Source: Aquilaria yunnanensis (taxonomy: Eukaryota > Streptophyta > Magnoliopsida > Malvales > Thymelaeaceae). Taken from it: a stretch of DNA of 64,000 nt. Shown one piece after another: positions 1 through 12,021 of the stretch. The position numbers and the translations under genes are program-made. Every line of letters starts with the position of its first letter. The stretch's first letter is position 1. The notes under the pieces are model-generated. The model was given only the letters and a program-made list of their open reading frames with translations, was not told the DNA's origin and made no database searches. Location of the stretch: the NCBI GenBank assembly GCA_039654915.1, contig CM077599.1:66640501-66704500 (forward strand), read 5' to 3'.

Positions 1-1090
1 ATTATAGAATTCCTCCAAGCCCTAGGTAGGATTCTCTTGGATAGACCAAAAAAAGCATGATTTCTAAAGGATGCCCTTGGCCAAAACCAAGTAGCTTAAC
101 ATCCATGGAGAGGTCAGGAATATGTGAGGCCTTTGAATTAAATATCTAAAATATTCCAAAAATGGCTTATTTTTCTCTTGCTTGACATCTAAGAGCTGGT
201 TCACCATTTTCTTTGAGGGTCAGCACTTAATAAACTGCCATAAAAACTCCTAAGATAACCCATAGAAGGAGGCGAATCTTTCCATTTTCAGTGTTGCAGA
301 CCAAGTTAAGGTTTTCCATAAGAGAGTTGAGTTGAATGCTCTAAACAAAATTACGTAAATGGCCACTTCTAGGTTCATCGTCGTGGTATACCTTCACAGG
401 TGGTTCACTGAATTTTTCAACCCGTCATATAAATCCACCTTTTTCATCCGGATGCCAAAAGGAGTTAGCATGTTTGAGATTTCATCTGTGAAAAGCTGAA
501 GGCACATATAATTAATGTCCAGTATGGACTCTTTTGAGGCTCTACACTCTTCTCATGAGTGCTTCCCCTTTAACTACTCATCCATTTCATCCAAGCTCTA
601 AGTGATAATGTATTATTGACCTCTAGCTTCTTGTTTGTCTTTCCTCTCATCCACTATTCTAGCAAGTTTACCACTCCCTTAGATGTATGGACTTGCCTAT
701 CTATATCCCCATGGTGGCTCCACCTTTTCCTTTAGTGCTCGGGGTAGCAGCTTGTACATCTCCTATGGCAATTGTTTCTAAAGATCCTTAAGTGGGGGGT
801 GCTTAAGAGCAATAAACTAGTCATCCATTAGGGCTACTAGAGCTTTCCTTTGGACTAGATCATGTTGAAAATAAGGTGAATCTCCTTGTCCTCCGAGGAT
901 TTCTTGATTTTTTGGGAGCACTCTTTCTGGCCCTGTGTAGGCGTTGCCCTTGTCTCCTTCTCAACTAGTCTTGTTGCCTCCTCCACTATTTGGCCTTCCC
1001 ACAAATGGAGCCAGGTTGATATTTGAACCCTCAAGTAGGATGCCTAAAACACTTAGAGATGTTTAGACCTGCAACCAAAAGTAATGTTAG
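1..1090 (-). pseudogene. Decayed Gag relic of a Ty3/Gypsy (Tat-like) retrotransposon
   Basis: Read on the minus strand with frame changes and many stops, this stretch still shows landmarks of Tat/Athila-type Gag. The motif V-D-L-Y-D-G lies at about 419-439, where the family has its LYDG..DP..H core. H-I-P-D-L-S-M-D-V lies at about 100-126, where the family has the conserved PDLSMDV segment. The N-terminal half lies at higher coordinates. The window edge cuts the C-terminus. No open frame exceeds a few dozen codons, so it is non-functional. The assignment rests on motif order only; I see no LTR or primer site for this copy. Confidence 0.5.
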
Positions 1091-3330
1091 AGGACCCTAG
1101 GGTTGTGTGCCCAGGGATAACCCTTTAGTCCTTAAGTCAATAGTAGCCCAAAAGAGGAAAAGGCTTAGTGAAAGTTGTGATAGTGAGATGGGACGTACCT
1201 CTTCCTCTCTTCTTGGATGCCTCATATAGGCCCTAAGATGCCACCTTCATAGAGGAGACTCCTCCCATTGTGTGATCAATTACACGATCATAGGGATTTC
1301 TCTTAACATGAGTCTCTATAACTAGCGGTTGATGCATTAGTTCCCTAGCCTATGAGTAGTGCTTCTAGTGGTTTGCCAAATTATCTTATCAAGGCCCTAA
1401 TAATGTTCGAGCTTTATCTTCAGAGGGTTTTCCCCCAGAATAGACCAAGCTCATTCGAGTATCACAACCATTTATTTAATATACTATTTTCTTCCCCCTT
1501 TTGAACTCATAATAACATGGCCCCAAAATGATTTAAAAAGTCTCATTATGATTGTTTTCAAAAAGATCCTGTTATAACAATAGAAATATCATATCATTGT
1601 ACTTTAGGCCTAATTAATGTCAGAAAATAATATAGGTGAGATAATCAAAATAGTCTTTTAGTTCGAAATTAATTTTTTAAATCCATTGTAAGAGGAAAAA
1701 AAAAACAAAGTGTATTAGGACAATTATAAAGTTGGGAAATAAAAGTCTCATTTAACTTTAGCATTGGTAATTAGCATTAAAGTTTTAAAAAAACTATCTA
1801 AGGGTAGCTTTATCTTTTAATTTTAGCTGTTTGATCCCCAGCATTAATAAGTTAGCTAAAATTTTAACATTAATCATAAAAATTGTTTCCCCGATGGGAC
1901 CAAAGTAGAATGAAATGAAAGGTTAGGAATCTCACTCTCCATCTCTTTTGCATGCCATTTCACCAAAAAAAAAAAAAAAACTAGCCTTCACGTGTTGGTT
2001 TATATAGAACTTTAGAAATAAAGCCATATTCTACTGAAAGGAGATCCAGTCACTCTAGATATAATTTTTTTGCCACTAGTCACTCCAGATAATTGAAAGA
2101 ATACACCAGTGTTTCTAAGCCGTTTGTGCATATATAAAGCAAAGTGTAGGTTGCTTTCATCCAAGTATAAAAGCTAAAACAATTGTTTTCATCCAATTAT
2201 AAAAGCTAAGACATTTGTTTTTTAGGGAAACCACTTATCTTGACCACAAACTTAGATGGCGAAAACACTTGTTCTCAATGAATATATAACAAGAATAAAA
2301 GCTAAAACATTTTATTTGAGTGAAAAACAGTCTTCAAAAGGCAAGACAATCATTTCAGCCATTAACTTAGAAGGTAATTGGAAGCTAAAACAACTTGTGT
2401 TCAATTAAAAAAAAACTGATTTAGAATATAAAACACTTGTTTTTAATCAAAAAAACTAGTATAAAAATTTTAAAAAACTTATTTTAAGTTTCTCACACAC
2501 ATATATATAGTAACACACTAAATATAGATTGTTAACCACTTTAAATGTTCGTAAAAATAATAGAAATATTTGAAAACTAATATATATTGAAAATTTTAAA
2601 TGCACTTGGGTATAAAAATGATATTCTAAATATAATAATACTAATCAGGAGAGTTCTAATAAGGTATAGTTAAATCTGCAACCCACAGAAATTCATGCGT
2701 TAGGGGTACTTTTTGGGGTTTAGATAGGGTAAGGCCGAGGCATGTTCTTTTTACCTTATTACAACCCTAAACATGAATGGTATGTTTAGCGGAAGAAAAA
2801 GATTGGTTCACAATTAAGGCAATACACAAACCTTCGGGGCTTATTTTGTGATTTTTTCCACGTAATAAGTTCCACATGAACGCAAGTAAGGCGTTTGTAC
2901 ACTAATGATGTGGATGCTCCAGAATTATCCCTTCATTTTTTTGACCACTTCACCCTATTTGTATCCCATCATCATTACATGCTTAAATTATTGAGCGGAA
3001 ACCATCTACAAAACCTTGAAATCATTGATGGTGGATTTGTGGCTTGTTACCAAATGATTGTTTCAAATGTCATTCACTTGAGATCAAAATATCATCAAAT
3101 ATTCTCTCATAAAATAGTATTCATGTCAAAATTCAAATCAAGTCCCAATAAGTGGCTTACTTTCAAGTTGTAGCATTTTCTCACTTGATGCAATCTCTCA
3201 AGCGTGTTTTGTCAGCGCTTGAGATAACAATCAATCTTCAATTATGATATCATTTTAAAGTATTTAATTAAAATAATTAATAATAAGTGAAAAGCTTTTA
3301 TTATAATAAAAACATCACCACTTAAACACT
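1091..3330. other. AT-rich stretch, no gene seen
   Basis: From 1091 to about 1450 the composition is like the Gag relic beside it and may be its leader. From 1500 the DNA is AT-rich, with A tracts (1690-1710, 1963-1980) and a loose imperfect repeat at about 2140-2470 (variants of ctaaaacaattgttttcatc followed by tataaaagc). The 92-codon open frame at 2895-3173 resembles no protein I know and has no supporting context. Confidence 0.5.
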
Positions 3331-3947
3331 TGTTATATCATATTGTGTCAAGGTTAAAATCTAGCAGCCTAATCCACCCCAGCACATTATCAATGTCATT
3401 AAGAATGATGTATAAAGGTAAGGTCAAGCCCACATCATAGCTTGCAAGGCCCTGTTAGAGGCACCTACACCCTCTTAATGGGCTAATAGAGGTCATTCAC
3501 AGCCTATTAAGCTATGCTTATTCATATTATCAAGAAAATGCATACAAAAACTGGAATTGTATCCTCAAAAACAAAATATTTTACTAACCACAAATGGATC
3601 ATGTTATTATAGTTAAGGATGATTCTCCGTGATCTTTTCTACAAACTTTCATATATTGGAGTTTCAACCTAATCCCTAAAACCTTCAAGAATCTCTCACG
3701 ATTTGCTTTCCACAACCATTATAACTAATTAGTTATAAGAGTCCACTTCATCATCCTAACAAGTTAAAATGTAAAAAATCTACGACACTCTTATTCCCCT
3801 TCTTTATTTCTTCCATAAACTCTAACTTAGGAGTTGGAGTCATTCCATTAACACATACCTTGGAGGCCTTCTAAGATTTTCTTTGTGTGTAGGACATATG
3901 ACGTTCTTTAAGTCAACTCTCCATGATAGTCAATATTTTAGCAATCA
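3331..3947 (+). repeat. 5' LTR of the old Tat-type remnant
   Basis: It starts TGTTATATCATA and ends GCAATCA. It aligns with 7884-8510 over its whole length with heavy divergence; only scattered 8-15 bp blocks are exact. The end was placed by the primer-site-like sequence 3 bp downstream. Confidence 0.55.
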
Positions 3948-3950
3948 ATT

Positions 3951-3968
3951 TGGCGTAACTATGGGAAA
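3951..3968 (+). promoter_or_regulatory. Degenerate primer-binding site, tRNA-Asp-like
   Basis: tggcgtaactatgggaaa matches the primer site of the intact Tat element in this window (tggcgccgtctgtgggaa, minus strand 39534-39517) at most positions, and lies directly after the LTR. In this lineage the site pairs with the 3' end of a tRNA, probably tRNA-Asp. Confidence 0.55.
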
Positions 3969-6360
3969 TCCATATTTCATCTTCAAAAGATTATTGTGAC
4001 AAACAAATTTCTACTAAGCAAAACAGCATAGGCTAGGTTGGCTTCATAATAATCGAAGTGGAACTTAGCCTAAACTATGGTTAAGGCACAACTCGGTAAG
4101 GAAAGTCAACCCTTAAAGTGGAACTTGGTGTTGCAACATCTCCCTTTATTTGCAATCAAGCATGAGGAGCACTGATAGTTGTGTCACATCTAATGGTTCA
4201 CACTCGGAGGAAGGCCTCTGGCCAGACTAAGGATCATTGATCACTAGAAGAATGTCCTCCTAATATTGATAGAAAATGATAATCATGCATCATGTCAAAT
4301 TCTCAAATCAGAGGCTACATAACAAGTGTAGTGATCCATAAGCAAATATGCCCTACCGTGAAATGATGTCTAAGGGAAGTAATAAAACAAATATACACAA
4401 AATCAGTGTCACATCATTCTAGGGCTACCCACATATTGGGAATCACTATTCATAAAGGCTAACCAAAGTGAAACGGCTTTCTCCTCCAAGGCAAGTGTAG
4501 ACAATGGTAATACTTCACCTACTAGACTAAGCTTTTCAACTATCATCTAGATACTCCAATCATCAGGTAGCATATAGACTACACCCAGGAAAGAAAGGTA
4601 CACCTTTGGACTTGAGTGCTTTACTTATACCAATAAGCACTATGTCGTCCATATCTCCGACATGCACTTGAAACGTTAATAAAGAACAACACGTGGGAAA
4701 GGCCTAACCCTTTTCTCTCTTTAGAAAGAAGAATCTCTTATTCTAATCTCCCCAAATCCTCAATAAAGTCCCAACCAAGCCTATTCAAGAATTATAAATG
4801 GGAAAAATGGGATCAAAGTAGAAAAAAAAAGTGTTATTCTAGTACTTTCAAACACACAAAGTTACAAAAACCTCTAGTAATGAATGAACCTTCTCAAGTG
4901 AATAGACACTCAGATAAACATTGATAAAAATATACAAAGTTTGGGTGAAGCTGTGTAGGATGCAGGGAAAATAAATTGCATACTTCCATTACAAATTAAT
5001 GAAATCAAAGTTAAAATCCACCCTTAAACTAGGACACAAATAAGGTAAAATACTCATTTGGAGGTCCATGTCCCCTATAGTAAGGAGTAACACTTCAATA
5101 ATCAAAACCAAACTAATGGAACATAAAGTTTTCAAATCCTCAATCTTACTATCAGTCATCCTAAAAAAGACACATTCCATATCCACTTTAGTCACAACTG
5201 CGAGGGCCCTCACATATCTTTTACTTTGCGAACCTACACTAGAAATCTCTAAAATCATTCCATCTGCCAGTGTAAGTAAATCAGCACAACATCAAGAAAT
5301 CAATAAGGCTAGCTAAACCATAATCTTATTTGTAGACCACATTTGTAATAAATGTAGTAGAGGAAAAAATGAAACATACAAAGAAAACACAAGAATTACC
5401 TTAAAAATGAGGGCATGAATGGCTCAATGAGCTAATCATCGAAACTAGAACTTTGCTACAAAGATAAGGATCAAGAACTCTTGAGCAAACGACCAAATAG
5501 TATGCCTACTCAAGCTAAAAAGCTGCCAAATAGACCTAGGGAAATTCAAATATAAGTTAACCAATAGGAAGTAACAACATGATAACTTATTCTCGTGTGC
5601 TTTTAAGGAAAGTTAATACCTGACAAGGTTACGTTCCTATCCTTTCATACATGATAATCCTTTATTTAAGCTTCTTTTTACTTAGAAAACACTTGGTGTT
5701 TTATGAAGTGCTACTATAGAACCCATGATCCTTAAAGGCTTCCTGCGTGTCTGGAAGAAAGGACAAAACAAGATGTCCCTACGGAGCCCTATTGAACATT
5801 CTCTCGAATGGAAAAAATAACTCTCAAAATTATTCTTATTCCTTTGAAACTCTTACACATTGCAAATAAACTGGGTACAATAACGCCAAACATCTACAAA
5901 GTAAAAGACTCTCTCTTAATACCTCATTCTCTAAGGACTTACCTATCGAAGCCTAATAAGTCTTTGATTTTGAAGCACCCATATTAACTCTTTATTTTTT
6001 ACTATAATATTCAATACTTGATAAAAAAAATTTCATTGGAAAAAGCTCATAAAAGGCTACCATATTTTATTTTGTCTTATTCAAGTGTCATAATTTTCTC
6101 AAAAGTATGAGATTACAGATGACATTACAAAGGAAATATATATTCAAATTGACAAGGAAATCCATGAGCCCTGTAAAGACATTCCTCACCTTAAACTCCC
6201 ATTTATCGAAGCCAACGAGTGAACTTAGATGAATTAAAAAACCAAAACATCCATAGTCTAATAGGATGTCCTTATGTTTACAACATTTCCTAAATGGAAT
6301 TCTTAAATAGAATTGCAAAACACCTTCCCAAAGAACCTATAAGTGGAATTTATCCCATAT

Positions 6361-6980
6361 TAGGCATTTGGTGATAAAATAGTAGAGCTCTTCCTCATGA
6401 CATTATTTAGAAATACATTGGTGGTGGCCAATGTTTTTTCCAGGACCTCCACCTTTGCTCACAGACCCTCTAGAACGCCATTGAAATACTCCACCTTTGC
6501 CATCTTCCTATAAAGGTCAGCACTTAAGCCTTCCATTAAGGTGGCCACTCATGAAGACACCAAGATGGCCTAAAAATAAAGGAAAAAATATTTTAAGGTC
6601 TAGGTTTCACTCAAAATAGCCCTAGTAAAAAGAAAAAGACTTACCTTTAGGTAACTCTTCATGGACAGGCGAATAACCTCGACAGTGGCTTCTAGACCAT
6701 ATTTTATACAAAAAGTGGTATATTGCACATCACTCTTCAACTCTAGCTATCCAAAACCTTTAATATAGAAGACTCCTTTTTGAAAATAGACTTATCATCA
6801 TCATCAAGAATCCAATTCGGGGTATAAGCCAGCATCCTGCCTCAAAACATTTGTCTTTAGATTGTGGATCTCTTTCAATAAGTTCTTCAAACATTGCCAT
6901 TAGAAAGAAGGACCTCCTGAAAAAGGACACGAATGATATTAAACCTATTGCAGATAAGGTAAGAAGCAATTTCAAGATTT
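6361..6980 (-). pseudogene. Relic of an antisense coiled-coil ORF of the Tat type
   Basis: On the minus strand at about 6540-6370 one frame reads as a heptad-rich segment (A-K-V-E-V-L-E-K-T-L-A-T-T-N), broken by one stop. Upstream, at 6975-6760, is more charged, helix-like coding (F-E-E-L-I-E-R-D-P-Q-S-K-D). The host element is on the plus strand, so this relic is antisense to it, matching the antisense gene of the younger Tat element at 31293-33626. Low similarity makes the exact extent uncertain. Confidence 0.35.
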
Positions 6981-7616
6981 TTCAAAAAAATTCTAACCAA
7001 GATCTTCTTTAGATGAGTGCTTGGGACATATTAGCATGCTGCACTTCAACTTGAATATCTTCATCTTCAAGACACCTATTCATTTTTAGTAAATACAAAA
7101 AAATCTTAGTGAATTGCTATAAGTAAAAGAAAAGGCAATGGTTAGGGTAAAGGATAAAGCCATGCAAAAGGTAGACTTATATAGATAAAGAAGAAAAGTA
7201 AGGAGTTTAAAGAACACGAGAATATGGAAGCCATCAAAACATTTATTTGTACGTAGCTCCACTTGCTGAAGCACAAGACCCTAGAAATTAGTCAAGTTAC
7301 ACTCATGAATAGGCAAACAAGTAAGCTGTGTCGAATTTATGCTATGATTACACACTTTAATTTTTGGCTCTTTATCATATCTTTTAAATTGTTGTGGCAT
7401 AATCGCCTCTTTCCTTAGTACATACCTTATCTTTATTTTTGCTTGACTTTTACATTAAGGAAATAATTCATCGTCTAATCTAGACCCACAAAGTAAAGTT
7501 TACCTACCATATTAGGCCTTTTTTTCCCCTTTATGGTAACACCATTTAAGTAGAACGCTTGAAGCAGACATCTTGAAAGGGACCAAGTCTTCCCTCCACA
7601 TGTACCTTTCAGCAAG

Positions 7617-7618
7617 GT

Positions 7619-7649
<31 letters not shown>

Positions 7650-7662
7650 CTCTCTCCCCCCC
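7617..7662. repeat. (TC)n microsatellite
   Basis: An almost pure TC run of about 28 bp continues into interrupted CT/C-rich sequence, near the 3' end of the interior of the old Tat-type remnant. Confidence 0.9.
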
Positions 7663-7883
7663 TCTCCTACTTACTTTCATTATTACATCACCCTATGTAG
7701 GATCCTCCCCAAACATCTTCAGTGGGGATCTAGCCTTCCCTTTGCAAGTACCATCGGTAAGAACCTTGTTTATAAATAAGACACTCTTTCTGCTCCAGGT
7801 ACGTAAGAGAAACTACTTAGCATGCAAGGATCCCTCTTACTCGTTTTACTCATCCTTATAGTTTTGGCTTTGTAATAGGCTTT

Positions 7884-8510
7884 TGATACCATAAGATGAC
7901 AGAGTCAAAATTTAGCATGCTAAACCAACCGAACATGCTAATAGCATCATCAGGAACAATAAACCAGAGCAAGGTCTAACCTTCATAATAACAGGCTAGG
8001 CTTACATACAGGCACCTACACCATTATAACTGGCTAATAAAGGTTTCTTACAGCCTTTAAGCTATGCTTGTACATGATATCAGGATAATACCAACAGAAC
8101 AATATTATGTACTTGAAAAAACAATTTTCATCTTACAACAAATGGATCATGCCTTCAATGGTTATAAATGATTTTCCACATTCTTCTTTGCAAACTTCTA
8201 TATCTCGGTGACTCTCCCTAAACCTCATGATTTTAGAGAATTTATCATGATTTGTTCTTCATAATCATTGCATATGTTAGCTATAAAATGCCACTTCATT
8301 GAACTAGCAACGTAAAATGTCCAAACCCTACACACATATACACACACGTACACACACACACACACACTCTACACTATCTTGAGTGTTGTAGAGCCTTCCT
8401 CACAAACACAAATGCCCTTGGGGTCTTTTAATGTTGTCTTTGTGTATAGGACATGTAATGTGTTCCAATTCAACTTTCTACAGCAATTAGCACTTTGGTT
8501 ATTAGCTTGA
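7884..8510 (+). repeat. 3' LTR of the old Tat-type remnant
   Basis: It starts TGATACCATAAG and is the partner of 3331-3947. It contains a (CA)n tract (8332-8368) absent from the other copy. The right edge (TTAGCTTGA) is set by alignment to the 5' LTR end and may be off by several bases. Confidence 0.5.
8332..8368. repeat. (CA)n microsatellite
   Basis: An interrupted CA run lies inside the 3' LTR of the old Tat-type remnant and is a later expansion, because the 5' LTR lacks it. Confidence 0.85.
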
Positions 8511-9162
8511 AATTTCTTACTTTACAATAATAGTTATTTTTTTTCCTTGAGAAACACCACAAAAAATGCACATTTACATTAATTACAAAAGTTTAATGGG
8601 ATTTGCATAAAAGATTAAGGGTATATAACCATAAAGTGATAAGGTGTGAATTAAAATGAAAGACGAAATCCATAGTTATAATCATATGATACAAACTAAA
8701 AAACTTACTAGTATCACTACATGTTCTAATATGAACAAAATCGATAAAAAGCTTGTTAAGATCACAACAAGGCATTATTATTATGTTCTAAAATAAGAGG
8801 TTTTTACTATTCATCTACAGTGATGAATAATTTCATTTCCTTTTTTCTAAACGTGATTGACTTTTCTTAGAGGTCAGTATCCTTTTGCAAGTTGGTCAAT
8901 TTTTACGGGCATGTGCAACTATTTTTTCAATTTCAATCTGTTCCATATTTTTGTTTTGGTTAAAATGCTTTTTTAGTCCCTGAATTTTTGCTCATTCCCA
9001 CTTTAATCCCAAATTTTGATCAGTGTGGTGTTTTGGTCCCCAATATTAATAACTTATTAACTTGAGCTTTTCTATTTGATTTCTGACTCCTCAAACTTTT
9101 TTGTTAGTTTTTTATGCACTACCTTCTAAAGCAAAACATTGGTCACCATGATATATTTATTT
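8511..9162. other. AT-rich spacer with an unpaired TIR-like block
   Basis: No gene is seen. At about 8960-9060 the sequence (ggttaaaatgcttttttagt and onward) has the phrase-like composition of long-TIR MITE ends, but I find no inverted partner in this window. Confidence 0.4.
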
Positions 9163-9470
9163 CACTACAACAAAATAAGGTTTTCGTGACCGGGCATGGT
9201 GATCGATCAAGTGGTCGAGAATCTTCCCATCACCGAATTGGTCGGTAAAAGTGAAGTCAGTATTCCAATGAGACGGGTCGACTGGCTAGTGACTGATAGA
9301 GCTTTGGTCACCATGGCCAGTCACTTGGCGGTTGATCACCAATCAGCAAAAGTAATTCTGTCACCAAAAAGCAACCGACCCAGCTGTTAACTTTTATTCT
9401 GTCACCAAAAAGCAATTATGTCACCCCTATTCAATCACCTGTTCAGTTGCCTTCCCTAAACTCACCATGT
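9163..9470 (+). mobile_element. CACTA-like transposon end, partner end not found
   Basis: The stretch begins CACTACAACAAAA, a typical terminus of plant CACTA (En/Spm) elements. A GC-richer region with repeated GTCACC/GGTGAC motifs follows, including gtcaccaaaaagcaa twice at about 9360-9415. Subterminal repeats of this kind are expected next to CACTA ends. No inverse end (ttttgttgtagtg) appears before the outer Gypsy element, so this is a truncated end or a fragment. Confidence 0.45.
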
Positions 9471-9694
9471 TAACAATTCGAGAAAAACAAAACTGACCAA
9501 TCAACTTCAGCTTCAATGCTCTCTGCCTTGTAAAATGTCATCCTTTGTTTTTTTTCTTATGCTTTTGTTTCTCTTCTCCCACACTATATTTTCATTTTCA
9601 TTTTTGTGATCTTTTTTTTTTTTTTTGTATTCATAAGCAAGCTTGCAAATGCACAAAAGAAGAGGTATTAGTATTCTAAGTAAGGGGAAAAAAA

Positions 9695-9836
9695 TGCCAG
9701 CTTTTTTTGGGCCCAGAGGGCAACTGAACTAGCTTTATGTATCATTTTTTAGGAATGGGATGTGGAGGCCAGGTTTGAACTTTGGACCTCTTCATGATGT
9801 CCCCAATGCTTTAGCCATTAGGCCAAATTCATTGGG
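9695..9836 (-). mobile_element. tRNA-derived SINE-like copy
   Basis: The minus strand contains an RNA polymerase III box A (TGGCCTAATGG, 9825-9815) followed about 34 bp later by a box B (AGTTCAAACCT, 9781-9771), the spacing of a tRNA-type internal promoter. The rest does not fold into an intact tRNA, so it is a SINE head rather than a tRNA gene. The tail boundary is uncertain and no target duplication was identified. Confidence 0.5.
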
Positions 9837-11639
9837 ATGTGCTCTATTTAATTTGAAGTAAGAGATTTAGCCAAAAAGGAGATCATGAATTATAGTAAGA
9901 GTGCTACTTTCTGCAAAAGTCTAATCAAATTAAAGAAGTTGATCTCTTCTACAAGAACCTCGAGTTGGGATTCATGAGAACTTTCATTTTTTTTATCTTG
10001 AAGGATTTTGTTGCTCTATTTTTTTTTTTTGTTGTTCCTCCTCTTTCTCTGTTATTTGAAGGCCATTTTCTTTTCCATCCAGTAAAATGTGAAACTTTAC
10101 TATAAGTAAAAAAATTAGCAAAAAATAAAAGAAATGATATGAAGAAAATCTAGAGAAATAGGGAACAAAAAATTTTAAATTTGGTATCTGAAATTATCTA
10201 TTAAAAAATTTTGAATATGGGTATCTAAAATCTTGGAAGAAATAAGAACTAGCGATCGATTAATGACTACCACAATCAGTCACTATAAAGTATATGAGAA
10301 TTTTTTGAATCATCTTTTGCATTCTGCTACAGGCCACCGCCATCATTTTCTCCTGGAGCTCACTTGGAGAAGGGTTAGAGTACTCAAGGATGCTTTCTTG
10401 GAGATTAGGAATGAAACTCTATTAAGTCATCTAGGGTTTATTCTTTCACCTTCCTTATAGCTTGTTATGGATGTTATTTTTTCTAGTTTTGTGTTTGTAT
10501 TTAGTTTAAGCATAGAAACAATTTACTCATCACATTATATGATTGTAATTACTTGACATGGTGATGCTTTGTTAAATTTATGGCATTGTCTTAGATATTC
10601 CTCTATTGCTTATTTACTTCGTTCTTTAAGCATATTGTTGTTTTGATTGATTAACAACCTGAGTCAATTACAGCAAAGATTTCTTTTAAACTCTTGGAAA
10701 TGATTAAAAATAATTAGACTTAGGAGAATAATTTAATGACTAAGAACTTTATGGGAAACTTGTTTAAGTAACTAGATGAAGAGTAAATGAACTTTGTAAA
10801 GCCCCATTTTAGTTTAGCTAATGAGATAGGAGTCTATTATAGTTTAATTAAAGAAGACCCTCAATTTAGGAGAATGGGGTCCAACTAGTTAACTTCATCA
10901 ATAAGTAGGAAAACCAGGACACTAGCATAAATTCACTAACTAACCAAGTGAAATAGTGAAAACTATAGGAAGGTTGTCTTCATTAACTTATTAAAAATCT
11001 AAATTGCCATTGTGTTTGTTTACTCTTTATTTAGTGGTAATTTAAATGGTTCAACTTAGTTTCTTTGATTGTCTAGTTAAAGTAAGGTCTAAAATCTGTG
11101 GCATTTGTCAACAATACACATCTATCCTCATGGAAATGATATCTTACTCACCCTATATACACATGTCCCATGTGCTTACGGATAGTGCTATTTTAAAACT
11201 TACAACACAACCCAATTATTATATTGTTATAAATCGTACAAAAGTGATGGTTTTAGTACGATGGTAGATAGTATGAGGCTTCAAGTCGAGTGTAAGTCTG
11301 TGGAGGCATTCATGGGAAAGCTCTCATAATCAGAGAGACAAAACTAACTAGGACATCACTTCCTCTATAAGATGATTTCTAGACTCGTTATCTCTCCTTG
11401 TTGCTGCCACATTCTTTGGTTGAATATGGGATGTCAAACTCAACCAACTCTAAGTTAGTAATTGTTTTAAGAAACATAACAAGGGGCATCCTGAACTTAT
11501 CCCATCTTTCTCACATTGGTTTCCATATTTCAGTAGTGAAGATGTTATCAGAAGGGTCTTTCACTTTGACCAATTCTTCTTTGTTGATAACCAACCTAAT
11601 GGTGTAAAGATTTAGATCACAACTATCCATTTAGAAAGA
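9837..11639. other. AT-rich DNA, no gene identified
   Basis: Several frames of 69-75 codons (10233-10460, 11046-11267, 11398-11607) show no recognisable motif. The part nearest 11640 may belong to the decayed LINE split by the outer Gypsy element, but I cannot align it. Confidence 0.4.
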
Positions 11640-12021
11640 AACATGTTGCAATTTCACCAAGGCTTCCTGTAATAAAGAGCCTTAGGCATTTTGATCACTT
11701 GGTAGGAATATATCTCTACATTGATAACACGCTTTAAAAATTAGGGTATGGTGAGCAACTCAAGGAATTATCTACTAGGTTTAAGAGAGATATAGATTGA
11801 TTCCATTATTCCTAATTATAACCTTTCTTGATAGAGAAAGATCTTTAGATATTCTCAAGCCATAGATAAAATCCTAAGAATCCATGCTAGAATGTGGATT
11901 AATGGTTAGAATCCACAATCTATAGTAGGAAAAAATGATCAAGTATTGATAACTTTCAACGGCAGAATAGAAAATCATAAATTTCTGCAACTCAAAGGTT
12001 AGGGTCTTTGAACATGTCCCT
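11640..12021 (-). pseudogene. Downstream part of a LINE split by the outer Gypsy element
   Basis: The minus-strand frame that ends at 44449 (see 44449-44932) continues across the target duplication into 12021 and below, reading approximately D-M-F-K-D-P-N-L-x-V-A-E before decaying. In plant LINEs the segment after the W-x-D-x-W-I-P motif has this character. Only the first 60-100 bp give readable similarity; the lower limit is arbitrary. The last five bases (12017-12021, tccct) are the target duplication. Confidence 0.35.

Larger units (their letters stand above)
3331..8510 (+). mobile_element. Old Tat-type LTR retrotransposon remnant, apparently without pol
   Basis: Two diverged direct repeats (3331-3947 and about 7884-8510) share many blocks in the same order, such as caaatggatcatg, the tttgtgt.taggacat block and the gctatgctt block. 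A primer-site-like sequence follows the first repeat immediately, which fixes plus orientation and marks the repeats as LTRs. The roughly 3.9-kb interior shows no RT, integrase or protease motifs, but it has a minus-strand coiled-coil relic near 6370-6560, where Tat elements carry an antisense gene. I infer an old, internally deleted or non-autonomous Tat relative. No target duplication is recognisable. Confidence 0.6.

Noticed and set aside
4989..5316. Overlapping opposite-strand frames of 82-89 codons
   Set aside because: They are mutual shadows inside the decayed Tat-type interior, with no recognisable protein motif.
8960..9060. Left TIR of another Mutator-type MITE
   Set aside because: No inverted partner was found within several kb.
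9196..9390. 64-codon frame as a small protein gene
   Set aside because: It falls in the CACTA-like subterminal region, where GTCACC repeats create the frame by chance.
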